From Trifolium pratense (taxonomy: Eukaryota > Streptophyta > Magnoliopsida > Fabales > Fabaceae), in NCBI RefSeq assembly GCF_020283565.1, contig NC_060064.1, positions 9,910,266-9,974,265 of the forward strand: DNA of 64,000 bases, read 5' to 3'. Positions 11,951 to 24,556 of the stretch are shown here, one piece after another. A model generated the notes under the pieces. The model was not told the origin of the DNA, searched no databases, and saw nothing but the letters and a program-made list of their open reading frames with translations. A program made the position numbers and the translations under genes. Numbering within the stretch: position 1 is the stretch's first letter; each line of letters starts with the position of its first letter.

Positions 11951-12058
11951 GAACTTAGCTCAGTCGGTATATGCAGGGACCGAGTTTGAATTCCTGTCAT
12001 CTCATTTATTCATCTTAATGGTGAAACTTTTAACTACTAGACTACTTAATAAAAAAAT
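11951..12058 (+). mobile_element. tRNA-derived SINE, family C
   Basis: A-box-like TAGCTCAGTCGGTATATG and B-box-like GAGTTTGAATTCC, then a body ending 'actactagactactt' and an A-rich tail. Related to 41156-41285, which shares the 'aactac/taaactactt' end. Confidence 0.6.
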
Positions 12059-12599
12059 ACGTGTCTTTTTTTTAATATGACTCGTTAGAAAAAAAAATTA
12101 TTATTTATGATTATGACCTGAATAAGGAAAAGGTGAATTCTTCGGTACACATATTATGTGGCAATGTACCGGTACATTGCTGATGTGTTTACCAAATCAA
12201 AAACATTTAATGCAGATTTTGTTTCTTTATTAAATTTTTTATATTAAACACTACTTTTTAAAATTTGTAAATATATCCATCACATAAATATAATCATCAA
12301 TCATATTCCACAATAAATCAAAGCATGTATCAAATCTTCCAACCCAAATTTTCACATTTTTTTAACAAGATTCAAATATTTTAATATTTACTCCAATTTT
12401 TTTAATTATTATAATATCCTATAAAATAATATGATTTTAGTATTGTGTATTTTCTAAAGAAAGAAACGTATGACTTTAACAAATTTTTAATTATTATTAT
12501 TATGAGTGGATGATTTTAATATTTCTATATTATTACCTTTTAAAATAATATTTTAATATTATTAGTTTATAAAGATTAATATTTATTTTCTGTTTAACC

Positions 12600-12603
<4 letters not shown>

Positions 12604-12631
<28 letters not shown>
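12604..12631. repeat. (AT)n microsatellite
   Basis: About 14 TA units inside the Mutator-like element. Confidence 0.9.
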
Positions 12632-12636
<5 letters not shown>

Positions 12637-12794
12637 TACATTTATTTATTTGTACAAAAAAATAATTTATGTTAATTTTGCGTAATATTAATTGTTAATT
12701 TTTAGTGATTCGTAATATTTTATTTGGTTAAATAAGTTTTTTATCGCTGCAAAGTTACTGAATTTAATTTTTTATCTTCTCCACAAAATATTTA

Positions 12795-12882
12795 TGCATG
12801 TAATTTTTTTTATTTACAATAGAGCTTAGGATCGATCCCACGACCTCTAAAATACTAGAGCAAACCTAGTATGCATGTAATT
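12795..12882 (-). mobile_element. Short SINE-like insertion with direct repeats
   Basis: The word ATGCATGTAATTTT occurs on both sides of about 60 bp that, on the minus strand, contain a B-box-like GGGATCGATCC. This looks like a 5'-truncated tRNA-derived insertion with its TSD. Confidence 0.45.
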
Positions 12883-13478
12883 TTAATCATGTTGTTAAGT
12901 CGATGTGTATTTATGATGATTTTGCAAAATATGTATAGAGCATTATAAAAAGTTTGTCCAAAAATTAGGAGCTCAAAATTTAATTTTTAGGTCAAAGTAT
13001 TCGTTACTTTTATCTTGTTTTTTTTTTATTTATTAAATTCATATTTAATTCATCTCATTTTAAAAAATACTAAAATTTTTGTAAATGAAATTTTTATATC
13101 AATAAAGAAATGTTTGATTGTCGAAATTTAAATTCATAAGTATTTGTTAGTTCAATTAGGTTATATTGAACGACTTGATTAAGAAAAATTGAATTCCTTA
13201 ATTAAAAACAAGTATAATTAGTTCGGTTTTGCATATGAACTATGTTTCAAGTTGAAGAGTTTGATCTATAAATTTTGATTTTTTTAATCACAGTCGGCAT
13301 TATTAGTTGAGACTTAATAGTCAGGTCATATATGAACTATGTTTTTTGAGTCACGGGAAATCCAACTAGTTGATATTGAACCATTATCTTGCCGAAAGTT
13401 TGAATCCTATGTGTGTCATTCCAATTAAGTGATATTGGATTGTTTGAGAAAAAAAAAATTGATCCACGAGGGATTCTT

Positions 13479-13700
13479 TTTTTTAAAAAATAAACTCGGT
13501 ATCCGATCCTATGACCGACTAATCCGAGACGACCAATCTCACCGCCCACTAGCACGGACCCATATAAAGCCATAGTTTTTTTTTGCTCTGTATGAACTAT
13601 CCCACCGAAATTGGCACACGAAGAAATCGAACCTAACACCTTAAGAGGAGCATACTCCATGGACCCAAGCCAACACCACTAGACCAACCCAAGTGGGTTT
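13479..13700 (-). mobile_element. tRNA-derived SINE, family A, with 15-bp TSD
   Basis: Reverse-oriented relative of 7261-7490: on the minus strand it starts AACCCACTTGGGTTGGTCTA, carries the B box AGGTTCGATTTC and ends in an A-rich tail. It is flanked by CCACGAGGGATTCTT (13464-13478) and CCATGAGGGATTCTT (13701-13715), one mismatch. It inserted into the Mutator-like element. Confidence 0.9.
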
Positions 13701-13782
13701 CCATGAGGGATTCTTAAGTAACTGTTAGTCCAATTAGTTTTTTTTTTTTGTTATTTTAGTCGGTTCAGTTAGTTGAGATTTA

Positions 13783-13994
13783 GGTCCCCGTTTGGATTAG
13801 CTTATTTTTGAGCATATGCAAACAGTTTATGCAATATAAATTATGTTTTAAGTTATTTTATAAGTTCACACTAGTGAAAATTGTATTTTTATAACCTATT
13901 TTATCATAAACTACCTTGACAAACTTATAATAATACGTAAAAATTGCATAAGCTGCTTGCATAAACTCAAAAATAAGCCAATCCAAACAGACCC
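13783..13994. mobile_element. Tourist-like PIF/Harbinger MITE, TTA TSD
   Basis: Left end GGTCCCCGTTTGGATTAGCT and right end the inverse of GGGTCTGTTTGGATTGGCT, both continuing TTATTTTTGAG, between TTA trinucleotides at 13780-13782 and 13995-13997. It is 212 bp and non-coding, nested in the Mutator-like element. Confidence 0.8.
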
Positions 13995-15319
13995 TTAATC
14001 ATTATTTATTTGCAAAATATATAACTTACCAACAAGACAAATGATATTTTGTAAATTAAATTTGTTTGTTTTTATATTATATTAATGTTTTGTTTTATAT
14101 TGTTAAAAAAAAAAGCCTAAACCTTGCGTCAAGAAAAATAAATAAAGCATAAACCTAATACTAAAACAAAATCCCTAATGTCATTCCGCCGTCGCGCACA
14201 ATAAACAAAAATCAATAAAAAAAATTTAACTTTGATATTTTTTCTCTTTAAAATACTACTATTCTAAGCAAAAATCAATAACATCTTCAATTTTTTTTCT
14301 TTAGAAATACTACCCTTCTAAATAAAAATTAACAACATCTTTTAACTTTTATTTTCTTCAAAAATGCAACCGTTCAATATATAATCATGGTATCGGTCAT
14401 ACAAATTTACACAACAAAATACAGTGTCGTGAAGAAAATGCATTATCATGACAAATTAGACGGTTTCTATTCTCAAATTTTTGTCTTAAAACCAAGCCAC
14501 TTGCCCACTTCAAATTTATCATGATACTTCTATTCTCTCTAATTTTCGGTTCCAAAATTCTTCAGTTTTGTGTTTCACTGTAACCCCACTAGCAAAAACA
14601 AAAATAAGGATAATTTTTTATGAACCCTAATAACCTAAAACAAAAAAATCCAACACCCAAAAATTGAAAAACCACGAAATTGAGATATGAAAAAAAATAT
14701 GAACTTTATGAGAAATTGAAAGAAATTAAAAGAAAGACATCAGAATTTTTTGTTCTTAAAGAAAGGCATCAGAATGAATTCAAGGGGTGCTATACTTTCA
14801 AAAAAATAAAAGAAATTGATGTAAAAAAAAATATACGCATATTAAATCCCTAAAAATAAGTATCAAAAAAAAAAGAAAGGAGAACAAAGACACACGAGAG
14901 AGAAAGAGACATGTTTAAGGAATTTTGATTTCTTTTGAAATTATGGAAATATGTTTTAAGGTTTCTAAATTACAATAATCCCCAATTTAAAATTTTTATA
15001 AATTAAAAGAGTAATTTAGAAAACTTCTATTTAAAGAAATCTTCAAAATGACTTGTTAAATTATCATTATATGTGGACCAATTAAAATTATACACATCAA
15101 CAATGTACCGGTACACATCCACATAATATGTGTACCGGAGTGCTCACCTAAGGAAAAAACTAATTTCTATGCTTGTGTAAAATCTTTTTAAACATACCGT
15201 TATAAATTTCTATGCATGGATTAGTAGGTATACTAAACCTTAGCAAATGCATCGGTTCTAAAAAAAGAAATGAAAAAAAAAATTAATTAATTGGCCATGG
15301 TAAAGAATTCTTTCTATTG

Positions 15320-15915
15320 AGTTGTGGATATTGACCAACAAATTATGCATGAGAGAAAGATTTACAACAAAACTAACCTAGTGGACATATGCCCAACGAG
15401 GACAGAGCTTAATCACACTGGTATTTTGTTTAATCCGCATGATTTACCTTGTATTTTTTGCTTTCTAGACAATGAGGACAACATCCACCTTTTCTTTCTT
15501 TGTTCATTTAGTAGAGGTGTATGGGAAACAGTATATAAATGGGTAGGAAAAGGGATACCAACATGGACTTCAGGATGGGATCACTTTTTGTTGTTTGGCG
15601 ATATGGTAAAAGTGAAAAAAGGCGGTCGGGTTCGACATTTGATTTGGTTGACCACTACGGAATATTTGGAAACACCGTAATAATGTGGTGTTTAATGGTA
15701 CTACTCTGAATGCCTTTTCTCTTTTGGATAATATTAAAGCTACCTCTTGGATGTGGTTTAGTGGTAGGTTTGGTCGCAATTCTTGTTTTTTTTTCAACGA
15801 TTGGTGTTCTGATCCTATGGGTTGTATCCAAAGCATATGATAAATCGCTTTGAATCGTAAGGAATTGAGTACCCCTTGTACTCTCTTATAACATATTTGC
15901 TTATAAAAAAAACCT
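15320..15915 (+). mobile_element. LINE 3' remnant (zf-RVT C-terminus)
   Basis: Plus-strand reading gives a reverse-transcriptase zinc-binding domain: PTRTELNHTGILFNP, then CIFCFLDNEDNIHLFFLC (the CxxC...HxxxxC ligands), then GRVRHLIWLTT. After one frame change it reads NNVVFNGT and a WMWFSGR-containing tail ending GCIQSI-stop near 15840. A tail with AAAAAAA follows near 15905. It is 5'-truncated and frameshifted. It meets the next LINE tail to tail. Confidence 0.75.
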
Positions 15916-15944
15916 AGTGGACATACAAAATTTAATGGTTTATT

Positions 15945-18055
15945 AATTTTTTTTTATAAGATAAGGAATATAAAAAACTAAGGACCGACTACAGAGGAAC
16001 ATGCACCCCTTAAGTCTTTATCAAGAAGCAAATTAATACTAGGACTAATAACATCTAACATAGAAGGGGAAAAATCCGCTTGATGACCCCGTAAAGCAAA
16101 AGCATCGACACAAGTGTTTGCTTCACGATGAATTCGATTTATACGAATAGTCGACCCTGAGACGTTGATAAGGTTTATGATCTCCTGGACTAGAGGTTGG
16201 AGATGAAAATGGAGGTATGACGATTCTGGATCATATTGATGGCATGTATGGAATTTGTTTCAAGAATGACATTTGTAGGTTGCATCTCTCTCATTATCTG
16301 AAGACCAATGAGAATTCCTTTTAATTCTGCAAAGAGAGCATTTCATGACCCAAGCTTACACATGAAACCTTTAACAAAGTTTCCATTGTGATTTCTGATA
16401 ATTCTTCCGCAAGTTGCTTGACCGTGTATATACGATCTGTCTGTATTTATTTTGAAAAACTCAGGAGGAGGCTTTGACCAATGCATGTATTTCCGGCACG
16501 AGTTTACAGATCGAGATGCAAGAGGGAACTTCGTCTCTTTTTCAATCTGATAAGCTATGTTTATGATTTTTGAAGTGAGATGCGTTGCAAGCTCTGTCTC
16601 TCTAGAAAATACTAGTTTATTGTGATCCTTTCAAAGAGACCAAATCGAAATACAAAAAAAAGTAGGTCAATCCGTGTTGCTAGCTCCAATATGTTTAGTA
16701 GTGATGTTCCATTCCGGTCAACCATACAAGCCAAGACTGAAAAACTTGGCCTAATTATCTTCTATGATGAACTAGTTCCATTAGTTTTGAGCGTCCTCAC
16801 AATCTCGAAGCATATGCATTATGGTTTTCGGGTAAGATTGACATATGGGACATGTATCATCCGTTGTCATCTGACGGTGTGCTCTTACTGCATTTGTTGT
16901 AACATCCGAGAAGATTTTTAGCATTGTCGACTGACCCTACAAACCAACACGAGTCTTTTCAGTGTATCTTGTCCTCACTCGCACGCTTTCTGGGAAACTT
17001 CCCAAAAGGTCACTCTTCCAAAGACTACTCCAAGTCAAGAACGCTTAATTGTAGAGTTCTTATCGAATGAGCTACCAAAAAGAAGATGCATCTTGTTGAT
17101 ATAGGTAGTACCAAACAATTCTTATATGCCTTCCTTCAACCATGCAGTCCCATACCTGCACGGCCTCAAGATCTCTCTCATTTCGATGTGATTCGTTTTT
17201 GCCTAGAAGCTGCCAGGAGCAGCTAATTGTCATGCCTCATGCACCGACAACCACTCCCCGTCCTCGTTTGACCCGGACGTTACATTTGTCAGCAATGATC
17301 CATGGACTAGCTTTCAAAGAACAACGCGAATCCTAGTCGGACCTCGCCAATGCAAAACCTAATCAAACAAAGGACTAACATTAGTATTATCATTATCATT
17401 ACTACTAAGAAATTTATAAGCCGAGTTAATACTAAAATTTCCATCTGTGGACATATTCCAATTGGGAATATCACTATTTCCGACAATAGGTGGCTTCAAT
17501 TTTGCAATCAAATTACAAATAGACTCTGGGAGACGAGTGACCAACATATTCCAATTCCAGTCCCCGCCTATCAAATAACTAGAAAATACTCGATTTCACC
17601 CATAGGAATAAGGTTTGAGTATTGATCCTCCAAGACACCACAATTTGGTATCCAAATGTCCTTCCAGAAACGAGTTCCATGACCATCATTTATCACCCAT
17701 TTGATGTGAGGCTTGACATGCTCCCAAGCTTTAACAATAGCTTTCCAAATGTTTGAAGAGTTACTTCGAGCAATAATATTACGGGTAGACAGGAAACCAC
17801 AATTATATTTGGCTCTCGTAATTTGAACCCAAAGCTTATCAGGACATGATCCGCAACCATTTACCAAGCCAGTTTATGTTTATAAACTTGGTTCAAAATT
17901 CGGAGATTTCTAAAATCCAGACCACCCTCCTCTTTGGGACGACAAATCTTCTCCCAAGAAATAAGTTGACATTTACGGTGTTGATTGGTTGAACCCCAAA
18001 TAAGGTCTCGGCAAATTTTCTCCGCTTCTTCACAAATTGAAGCGAGAATATTTTA
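15945..18055 (-). mobile_element. LINE ORF2 3' portion (RT C-term, zf-RVT, RNase H)
   Basis: In minus-strand order: RT C-terminus with CRDLIWGSTNQHRKCQLISW and RPKEEGGLDFRNLRILNQ (about 18000-17870), a spacer with AHGTRFWKDIWIP-like sequence (GHGTRFWKDIW, about 17680), a zinc-binding domain CPICQSYPKTIMHMLRDC (about 16850-16800), and an RNase H domain with INTDRSY and NALFAELKGILIGLQ (about 16460-16300). Several stops and shifts interrupt it. A T-run near 15945 on the plus strand marks the poly-A end. It is 5'-truncated at about 18055. Confidence 0.82.
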
Positions 18056-18620
18056 CAATAAGATTAAATAGTTAAAATTACATAAATTATTGAGGTCTAT
18101 GGTGAACCACTTATAATATTGGCACACCTTACTTATTTAGGGTTAAATATTAATGGAAATGACCATTATGACTAATGGAGATAAAATTAAAGCATTTAAG
18201 TGGACTGTTTATTAGTTAAGAGACTAAAATAAAACCTAAAATTTAGTTAAGAGAACAAAAAAAGTAGTTAAGTAAAAAAAAAATGTATATTGCATTTAAG
18301 CCACTAGATTTGGGAGAAATTCTTAGGTGAATATTGACCTAAATATTAATGATTAGGCACAAGTAATAAATTTTTTAGAACTTATTAATATATTAAATAA
18401 TTAAATAATTAAAAATAATTAATAGTGTTAATGAGTTGTAAGAATTTTATCGGTTGTACTTGATCATTAATGCTTATATGGGTACTCACCTAAAAATTTT
18501 TGATTGCATATTTGAGTAGTATGTATAAAATCCTAGGTTGAATTGTCATTTAAAAAATAAAATGTATATTGCATTTAATGTAAATATGATGGAAACTATG
18601 TAATAAATTTGTTTACACTA
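18056..18620. other. AT-rich spacer with a small fold-back
   Basis: About 18324-18494 has weak inverted ends (TTAGGTGAATATTGAC against the inverse of TTAGGTGAGTACCC, both followed by ATTAATGAT), starting with the same GGTGA as the 3-kb Mutator-like element. It could be a small derivative. No TSD was confirmed. Nothing else is seen. Confidence 0.35.
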
Positions 18621-18990
18621 GTCTCTAATTAAAGAATAAAAAAACAGCTTTGAATAAATCCAAATTCAGTTTTGTGTCTTGACATCTTCTCCCCTGAAAC
18701 TTACCGTTTGTGAGTGATGATGATGATGAACAACAATAATCGCTTTTCCATCTGAAAACCTCAAATCCAACCTCCACGAACAAACCAAAGTTGCATCTGG
18801 TATGACCCATCTTCATCTTTTTCATCAATTTCATCACTCATTTTCATTTCATATACCCTGCACTCCACTGCACGCACATACCCTTTATCAGTTTACCTCA
18901 TAAAAACGTTTCTTATATCATTTTTTTGCTTCAAGTTTTCATTTTTTTTAACAGTGTTGCTCAAACTACTAAAAGGGTAGCTTCAAAAAA
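18621..18990 (+). promoter_or_regulatory. Promoter/5' leader of the DUF3754 gene
   Basis: This AT-rich stretch precedes the ATG. A possible leader intron runs from GTATGACC (18799) to TTTTAACAG (18955). No firm TATA box or transcription start can be assigned. Confidence 0.35.
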
Positions 18991-21900
18991 ATGGCACAAG
19001 AATCACAACAACAACAACAAGTGGATCCGAATAAGAATGAAGTTATTCGTTTAGAGCGTGAATCTGTTATTCCAATTCTCAAACCTAGACTCATCATGAC
19101 ATTGGCAAATCTTATTGGTATGTTGCTTCTTCTTTACAATTTCTCTCCATGTTGTTTTTATTGACATTTATAGAACCATGTTTAGGGTATTGTATTTTAC
19201 AATTTTGGGTTGTTATGGTTGTATTTTGATATTGATATTCCTTGAATGGAAAAACATTGTTGGGGTGCAAAATGAGTGTTGCTTTTCTCTCACACTTATA
19301 AACAAAATTGAGATGAAGTTATTCCTGGTGGGAACAATTATTGGCACTTACCTCGCGGACAAACTCCGGACAAACTCTGGATTACCGGGCCCTTTTCCCT
19401 TGAGAACCAGATGGTTAACAACTTAACACCAAAAAAATAAAATTGAGATGAAGTTCACTGAAATTTCAGTTTTTTCCCTAACATAGATGAAGATATAGGG
19501 TTTTATAAAAAACGTGCGATATGGGTCGCAACATCATTGGTTTTGATGTCCCGGTGACCATAATTGAGGCCGCATTAGCTGCATTTGCCCGTTATTTTTT
19601 GCAGTATCTAGGATTGCAATACAACCGTGAATGTTACTGCAACCACAATTTAAAAGTTTATTTACCAATAGTTTATCTCCCTTTTTTGAATTCATTGTTG
19701 TTGTTCTATTGTGGCTTGAGTCTTTTGGCTATGATATGCAGAACATAGTTCCGACCGAGCTGAGTTTTTGAAGCTCTCAAAGAGGGTAGAGTACACAATT
19801 CGAGCATGGTATCTTCTACAATTTGAGGATTTGATGGTATATTCAGATCTTAATCCTTTTGATTTATAGCCTATATATACCTTGGGGTTGTGGAGAGACT
19901 GATTCCGTTATGCTTTCAGCAACTCTACTCTCTCTTTGATCCTGTGCATGGGGCACAAAAGTTGCAACAGCAGAATCTAGCTTCTGATGAAGTTGATGTA
20001 CTTGAACAGAATTTCTTGACGTACTTATTTCAGGTACTATCTTGAGTTGATGCATTGTGAATGTACAATTCTCTTGGGGCCTCCTTGTTAATATAATATA
20101 GACTTGAAGACTTGTCACAAATTATAGTATTAACATAAAGGAGTAATCTGTTAGAAAGTGATGGAAATAAAGTAGCACAATAACTTAACATAAAATAATT
20201 TAGGTGGATTGAAATAAAGTATCATTACATATTTCTTTCAGGTAATGGAAAAGAGCAACTTCAAGATAGTGACTGAGGATGAGATCGAGGTTGCACATTC
20301 AGGCCAGTATCTTCTAAATCTCCCCATTTCTGTTGATGAATCTAAGGTTTGTGTATAATATATGTTCCTTCACTGCCATTGTTACTTGCAATGCTTGACT
20401 TTGTTGCTAACAGTTGCTGATTTCTGTTTTATTTGGCTAATGTAAGCTTGACAAGACACTTTTGAAGAAATATTTTGAGCAGCATCATCATGATAACCTT
20501 CCAGATTTCTCTGATAAGGTATAGCTCTAAAGCTAGTCCAGGTGGCTCTTATCCCTCAAGGATTTCCTGATTTCATGATGTTCGTTATCCAAATAATGTT
20601 GTATGAAACACCAGAATTACGATTAATAATTGTTTATCTCGTTAAAATTTGATTTCTTTTGAGTTGTAGTATGGTGTTTAAATTTGTTCTAGGGTCTATT
20701 GGTTTATTTTGTTTTTTGAGTCATTAAAACATTTTTCTAGATACATTATTGGAAATAAGAATCTTTGTTGTGTGTGATTAATTCACTAAATATTGGTTTT
20801 GGCCTTTTGGGTGAAAGATCTTGCTAGTGTGTCAACCACTGAAAATAGCAGTTTGTTTAAATTCCGCCACGCTAGGGGTGATATATCGCTACTATAGCTG
20901 CTATTTGACAACACATCATACTAAATGGTGTATCGCAAAAAAAAAAAAAGCGGTTTGTTAAAATTCTGCTACGCTAAAGGGCCACTATAACTGCTATTTG
21001 ACAACACTGAATCTTGTTTATTAAAACAAAAAAGTGAGGAGAGGGGGTTTGGGGATGCCTTGTCATTGGTTCTTTCTTAGTCTTTTTTGCTTCTTTCATG
21101 ACCATTGTTAAGTTAATTTTAATGACCACCGCTAATTTAATAATTTTTATATCTCTTTTTGTCATGGTGATGACATGGATGTTTGAACTACATATTATCC
21201 ACAGTCCAGCCCTTATCTACTACCCTACTCCAAGTGGATTATAGTATTTGCAATTGATCCTTGATAAAGAAACATAATCGTATAAATGTTGATGTAGTTA
21301 TGCACATGCACAGAATATGATACATGTGGATTGATATTATGGTAGTCATTCAATCCTATAGACTTTAACCGAAGACTGGAAGTTTTAGATTAAGAAGGTT
21401 CATTGTTTGCAAGCATCCAATAGATTTTCTTTGGCTTTTGTTACTTCTGTACTTGGTTTGATGCTGGATAAAAAAATATGTAATTCCTTGAACAGATGAG
21501 AAGAAATTTTTTTGTTCCTCAAACTTATATCCTTATCGTGAAATGGCAAACTAATGCATCCTATTGTTTTAGTATGTTATCTTTCGGCGTGGCATCGGAA
21601 TTGATCGAACAACTGATTACTTTGTCATGGAGAAAGTGGACATGCTCATTGGACGATTTTGGGCTTATCTGTTAAGAGTAACTAGGTAAGCAAACTCCTA
21701 GAATGGAAAGTGAATGTTATATCCGATGCTAACGAATAATCCATTATGAGAAGTCAACATGTTGATTAATATATCAGTTTGTCTCAGTAAAACCTTTAAA
21801 AGGTCAATATAGAATAATTTTGAGTTTGCATTAATCAGGGTAAATATCACCAGCTTCATCTTTTCATTGAAGACCATATCATGAAATCTATACCTGTGAA

Positions 21901-22117
21901 TGTACCACAGTATAAACAGCATGTTTCTTGAGCCTTTTATTTCTATTTCCAGAAACCATTTTAAGGCTGTGGTTCTTACAGGTTGGGAAAGCTTTTATCA
22001 AGAAAGCCAAAGCCTAATAAGAAGGACTCAAGTGGCAATGAAATGATCCGTGAAGCAACTGGGGATGACTTATTTGTAGAACGGATACGTCTTGAAAGCA
22101 TGCAACTAAGGTCTTAT

Positions 22118-22190
<73 letters not shown>

Positions 22191-24556
22191 GTCTCTGTGT
22201 GTGTGTGTGTGTGTGTGTGAAAGGCTAAATTTCAAAGAGGAAGTTTTAGTTTAAGATTTGCTCATGGATTAAGATAATGAATAACATGCCTCAAAGTTAT
22301 ATGGTGTTTCTTTCTCGCTAAAATGTTATGCTCATGCATTTGAGTTTGATAAATATTGAATGTGTGGTGATGTTGTCACTTATGAGATCGTTTGCTGAAA
22401 TTTCCAGCTCCCGTAATTTACTCGGCAAGACCTTGATCCAAGAACCAACATTTGATAGGATAATTGTTGTCTACAGGTATATCTTCCTTTTTCATCTCAA
22501 ATTTCTATCGAAAAATTTGAAATCTAATAGAAAAATTGTTTTTCAGGAGAGCCAGTACAAAATCTAAAAAAGAACGAGGAATATTCGTGAAGCATTTTAA
22601 AAACATTCCAATGGCTGATATGGAAATAGTTCTTGTGAGTTATATAACATTCGTTAAACATTTAAAAAAATCCAATGTATATTACTTGATAACTTTTTCC
22701 TCAACAAACACAATTGATGACTTTGGTAATGAAATTCTTACTTGACAGCCAGAAAAGAAAAACCCTGGATTAACTCCAATGGATTGGGTCAAGTTTCTTA
22801 TATCAGCAGTTGTTGGACTGGTCAGTTTTTCAACCTAACTTGAATGTTTTCATAAGTCTGAATGAACTAACGCGCCTAATGTTCTTTGCAGGTTGCTGTA
22901 TTTAGTTCACTTGAAATGCCTTCGGCTGATTGGTGGGTCATATTTGCTGTTCTTTCCACAGTAGTTGGTTATATTGTCAAGACATATTTCACGTAAGTTT
23001 GTTCATTTTCCTGTTTGGTGAAATATACGTAATGATTATTAACATTGAAACTAGATCTATTTTTAATAGGTATTTTTCTAAATATATCTTTTTAGCTATA
23101 TATTTAACAGTTGTGGCTACTGTTTTTTTTTTCTACATAGGTTCCAACAAAACTTGGCTCAATACCAAAATTTGATTACACAATCGATGTATGACAAACA
23201 ATTGGACAGCGGAAAGGGTACACTTCTCCATTTGTGTGATGATGTCATTCAGCAAGAAGTAAGTGCTAGATTGAAGCACTTTGTCCTATTGATTTTATTA
23301 TCAGCGGAGTTTAGGCTTTTTTCTGTTTGTGACAGTGTGCCAGCCAAACATCTAATGTAATGGCTATTAATCTGAAATTCTTGTAGGTCAAAGAGGTGAT
23401 ACTTTCGTTCTTTATTCTAATGGAACAGGGTAAAGCTACAAGACAGGTTTGTACATGAACACAAATTTCTAAGAAACTTGTTTTTTCCTTTCCGCCACCT
23501 TTTTTATTTAGTATTTCTCCTTTTTTTTTATACTTAGGGAAACAAGTTACTTAATACTTATGTTAGCTATATGGTAATGTGAATCAGGATCTGGATCACT
23601 GGTGCGAGGAACTAATCAAAGAAGAGTTTGGGGAGGAATGTGATTTTGATGTGGATGATGCAGTTAATAAATTAGAGAAATTGGGTATCGTCAGTCGGGT
23701 GAGATTTTCAAAAATTCTCTCATTCTAATCTACGAAGTGATTATATATCTATGCTGAATTATTTAATACTTAACATACTTTTAAAGGAAAACTAGGCATT
23801 TTTTTTCCTTCAACTTTGTTTTTATTATTTCCATTTATTTTTTATTTCTGTATATTCCACTCGCTTTAATACCAAACCAGAAAAGTAGAAAACATTTTGA
23901 TCCTTGTTTGCTAAGTTTGTTAAGGTTAAGATCAGTAAAGAAAACTAAACCAAACCAGAAAACATTTTGGTCGAATATAACCAAACCGGTTATGCTTCAC
24001 CCTGAACTGACCCTGACCAGTTATTAAGTTTGGTTCATAGGTTTTAAATTTACGAGACAAACTGGTTCTGAACTGATTTTAAAATCATTTCAAAAACTGG
24101 CTGGTTCCCTATACAAATATTTGAAAAATGGATTAAAGTAAAAATAAGACCACACTTTTTAAATCAAAACATAGAATTTACGACCAACTTAACCCCAAAA
24201 ATCGACTTACAAAATGAGGATTATTCATGTCTGATAAACACAACTCATGTCATATATCTGGTCGATGTGATACTCAACACCCTCTTCATGCTCGAGACTA
24301 GATGTGTGAAGCTATGATTAATATGGCTAGAATTACTTACATCTGAACAAAACTAAATATTTTCTCAAACCAAATAAACATTAAAATAGTATTTTCTGCA
24401 AAGATTGATTTATTTGTTGACTGGTGATTCTTGTTGGAAATTCAGGATTCTATTGGTCGATATCAATGTGTGGGACTAAAACGGGCTAATGAGATCATTG
24501 GCACCACGACCGAAGAGCTTGTGCTCAAGGCAAGACAGGGAAACCTCACTACTTGA
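18991..24556 (+). CDS. DUF3754/TMEM143-like two-pass membrane protein
   Basis: Fifteen exons with GT-AG borders, in frame throughout: 18991-19117, 19742-19836, 19920-20033, 20242-20346, 20447-20518, 21573-21685, 21982-22110, 22408-22476, 22547-22634, 22749-22820, 22892-22992, 23141-23258, 23387-23446, 23588-23698, 24446-24556. The total is 1485 nt (494 aa). The N-terminus [10 protein letters not shown] carries a short Gln run. The central part ([45 protein letters not shown]) fits the DUF3754 family, known as TMEM143 in animals. Two hydrophobic helices lie at about 317-335 and 342-361, joined by a short loop. The C-terminal 130 residues are acidic and helical. Family function is unsettled; animal TMEM143 has been linked to mitochondria, and some plant members carry an old 'aminopeptidase' label I see no motif for. 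No defects. It lies in the same direction as the NFRKB-like gene. Confidence 0.87.
19321..19438 (+). mobile_element. Short retroposed insertion with 17-bp TSD in intron 1
   Basis: A 118-bp sequence of distinct composition (contains GGATTACCGGGCCC) ends in an A-rich tail. It is flanked by perfect 17-bp repeats AAAATTGAGATGAAGTT at 19304-19320 and 19439-19455. Long TSD plus A tail indicates LINE-machinery retroposition of a short RNA. Clear tRNA boxes are not visible, so the source RNA is unknown. Confidence 0.8.
22121..22220. repeat. Compound (CT)n/(GT)n microsatellite in intron 7
   Basis: About 30 CT units, a few CTCTGT units, then about 11 GT units, just 10 bases after the exon 7 donor. Confidence 0.95.

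Larger units (their letters stand above)
12132..15148. mobile_element. 3.0-kb non-autonomous Mutator-like element, 9-bp TSD
   Basis: Terminal inverted repeats of about 57 bp: the left starts GGTGAATTCTTCGGTACACA, the right is the inverse of GGTGAGCACTCCGGTACACA. Both continue through TATTATGTGG and ACCGGTACATTG. The element is flanked by identical 9-bp duplications TAAGGAAAA at 12123-12131 and 15149-15157. A 9-bp TSD with long TIRs is the Mutator signature. I see no transposase. The interior is AT-rich and holds later insertions: a SINE at 13479-13700, a Tourist MITE at 13783-13994 and a SINE fragment at 12795-12882. Confidence 0.88.

Noticed and set aside
13337..13660. 107-aa minus-strand frame
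   Set aside because: It falls over the SINE and flanking spacer and shows no protein-like family.
16622..16921. 99-aa plus-strand frame
   Set aside because: It lies antisense to the LINE zinc-binding/RNase H region, which reads on minus.
22014..22235. Open frames over the CT/GT tract
   Set aside because: Microsatellite translation (Ser-Leu and Glu-Arg runs) overlapping exon 7.
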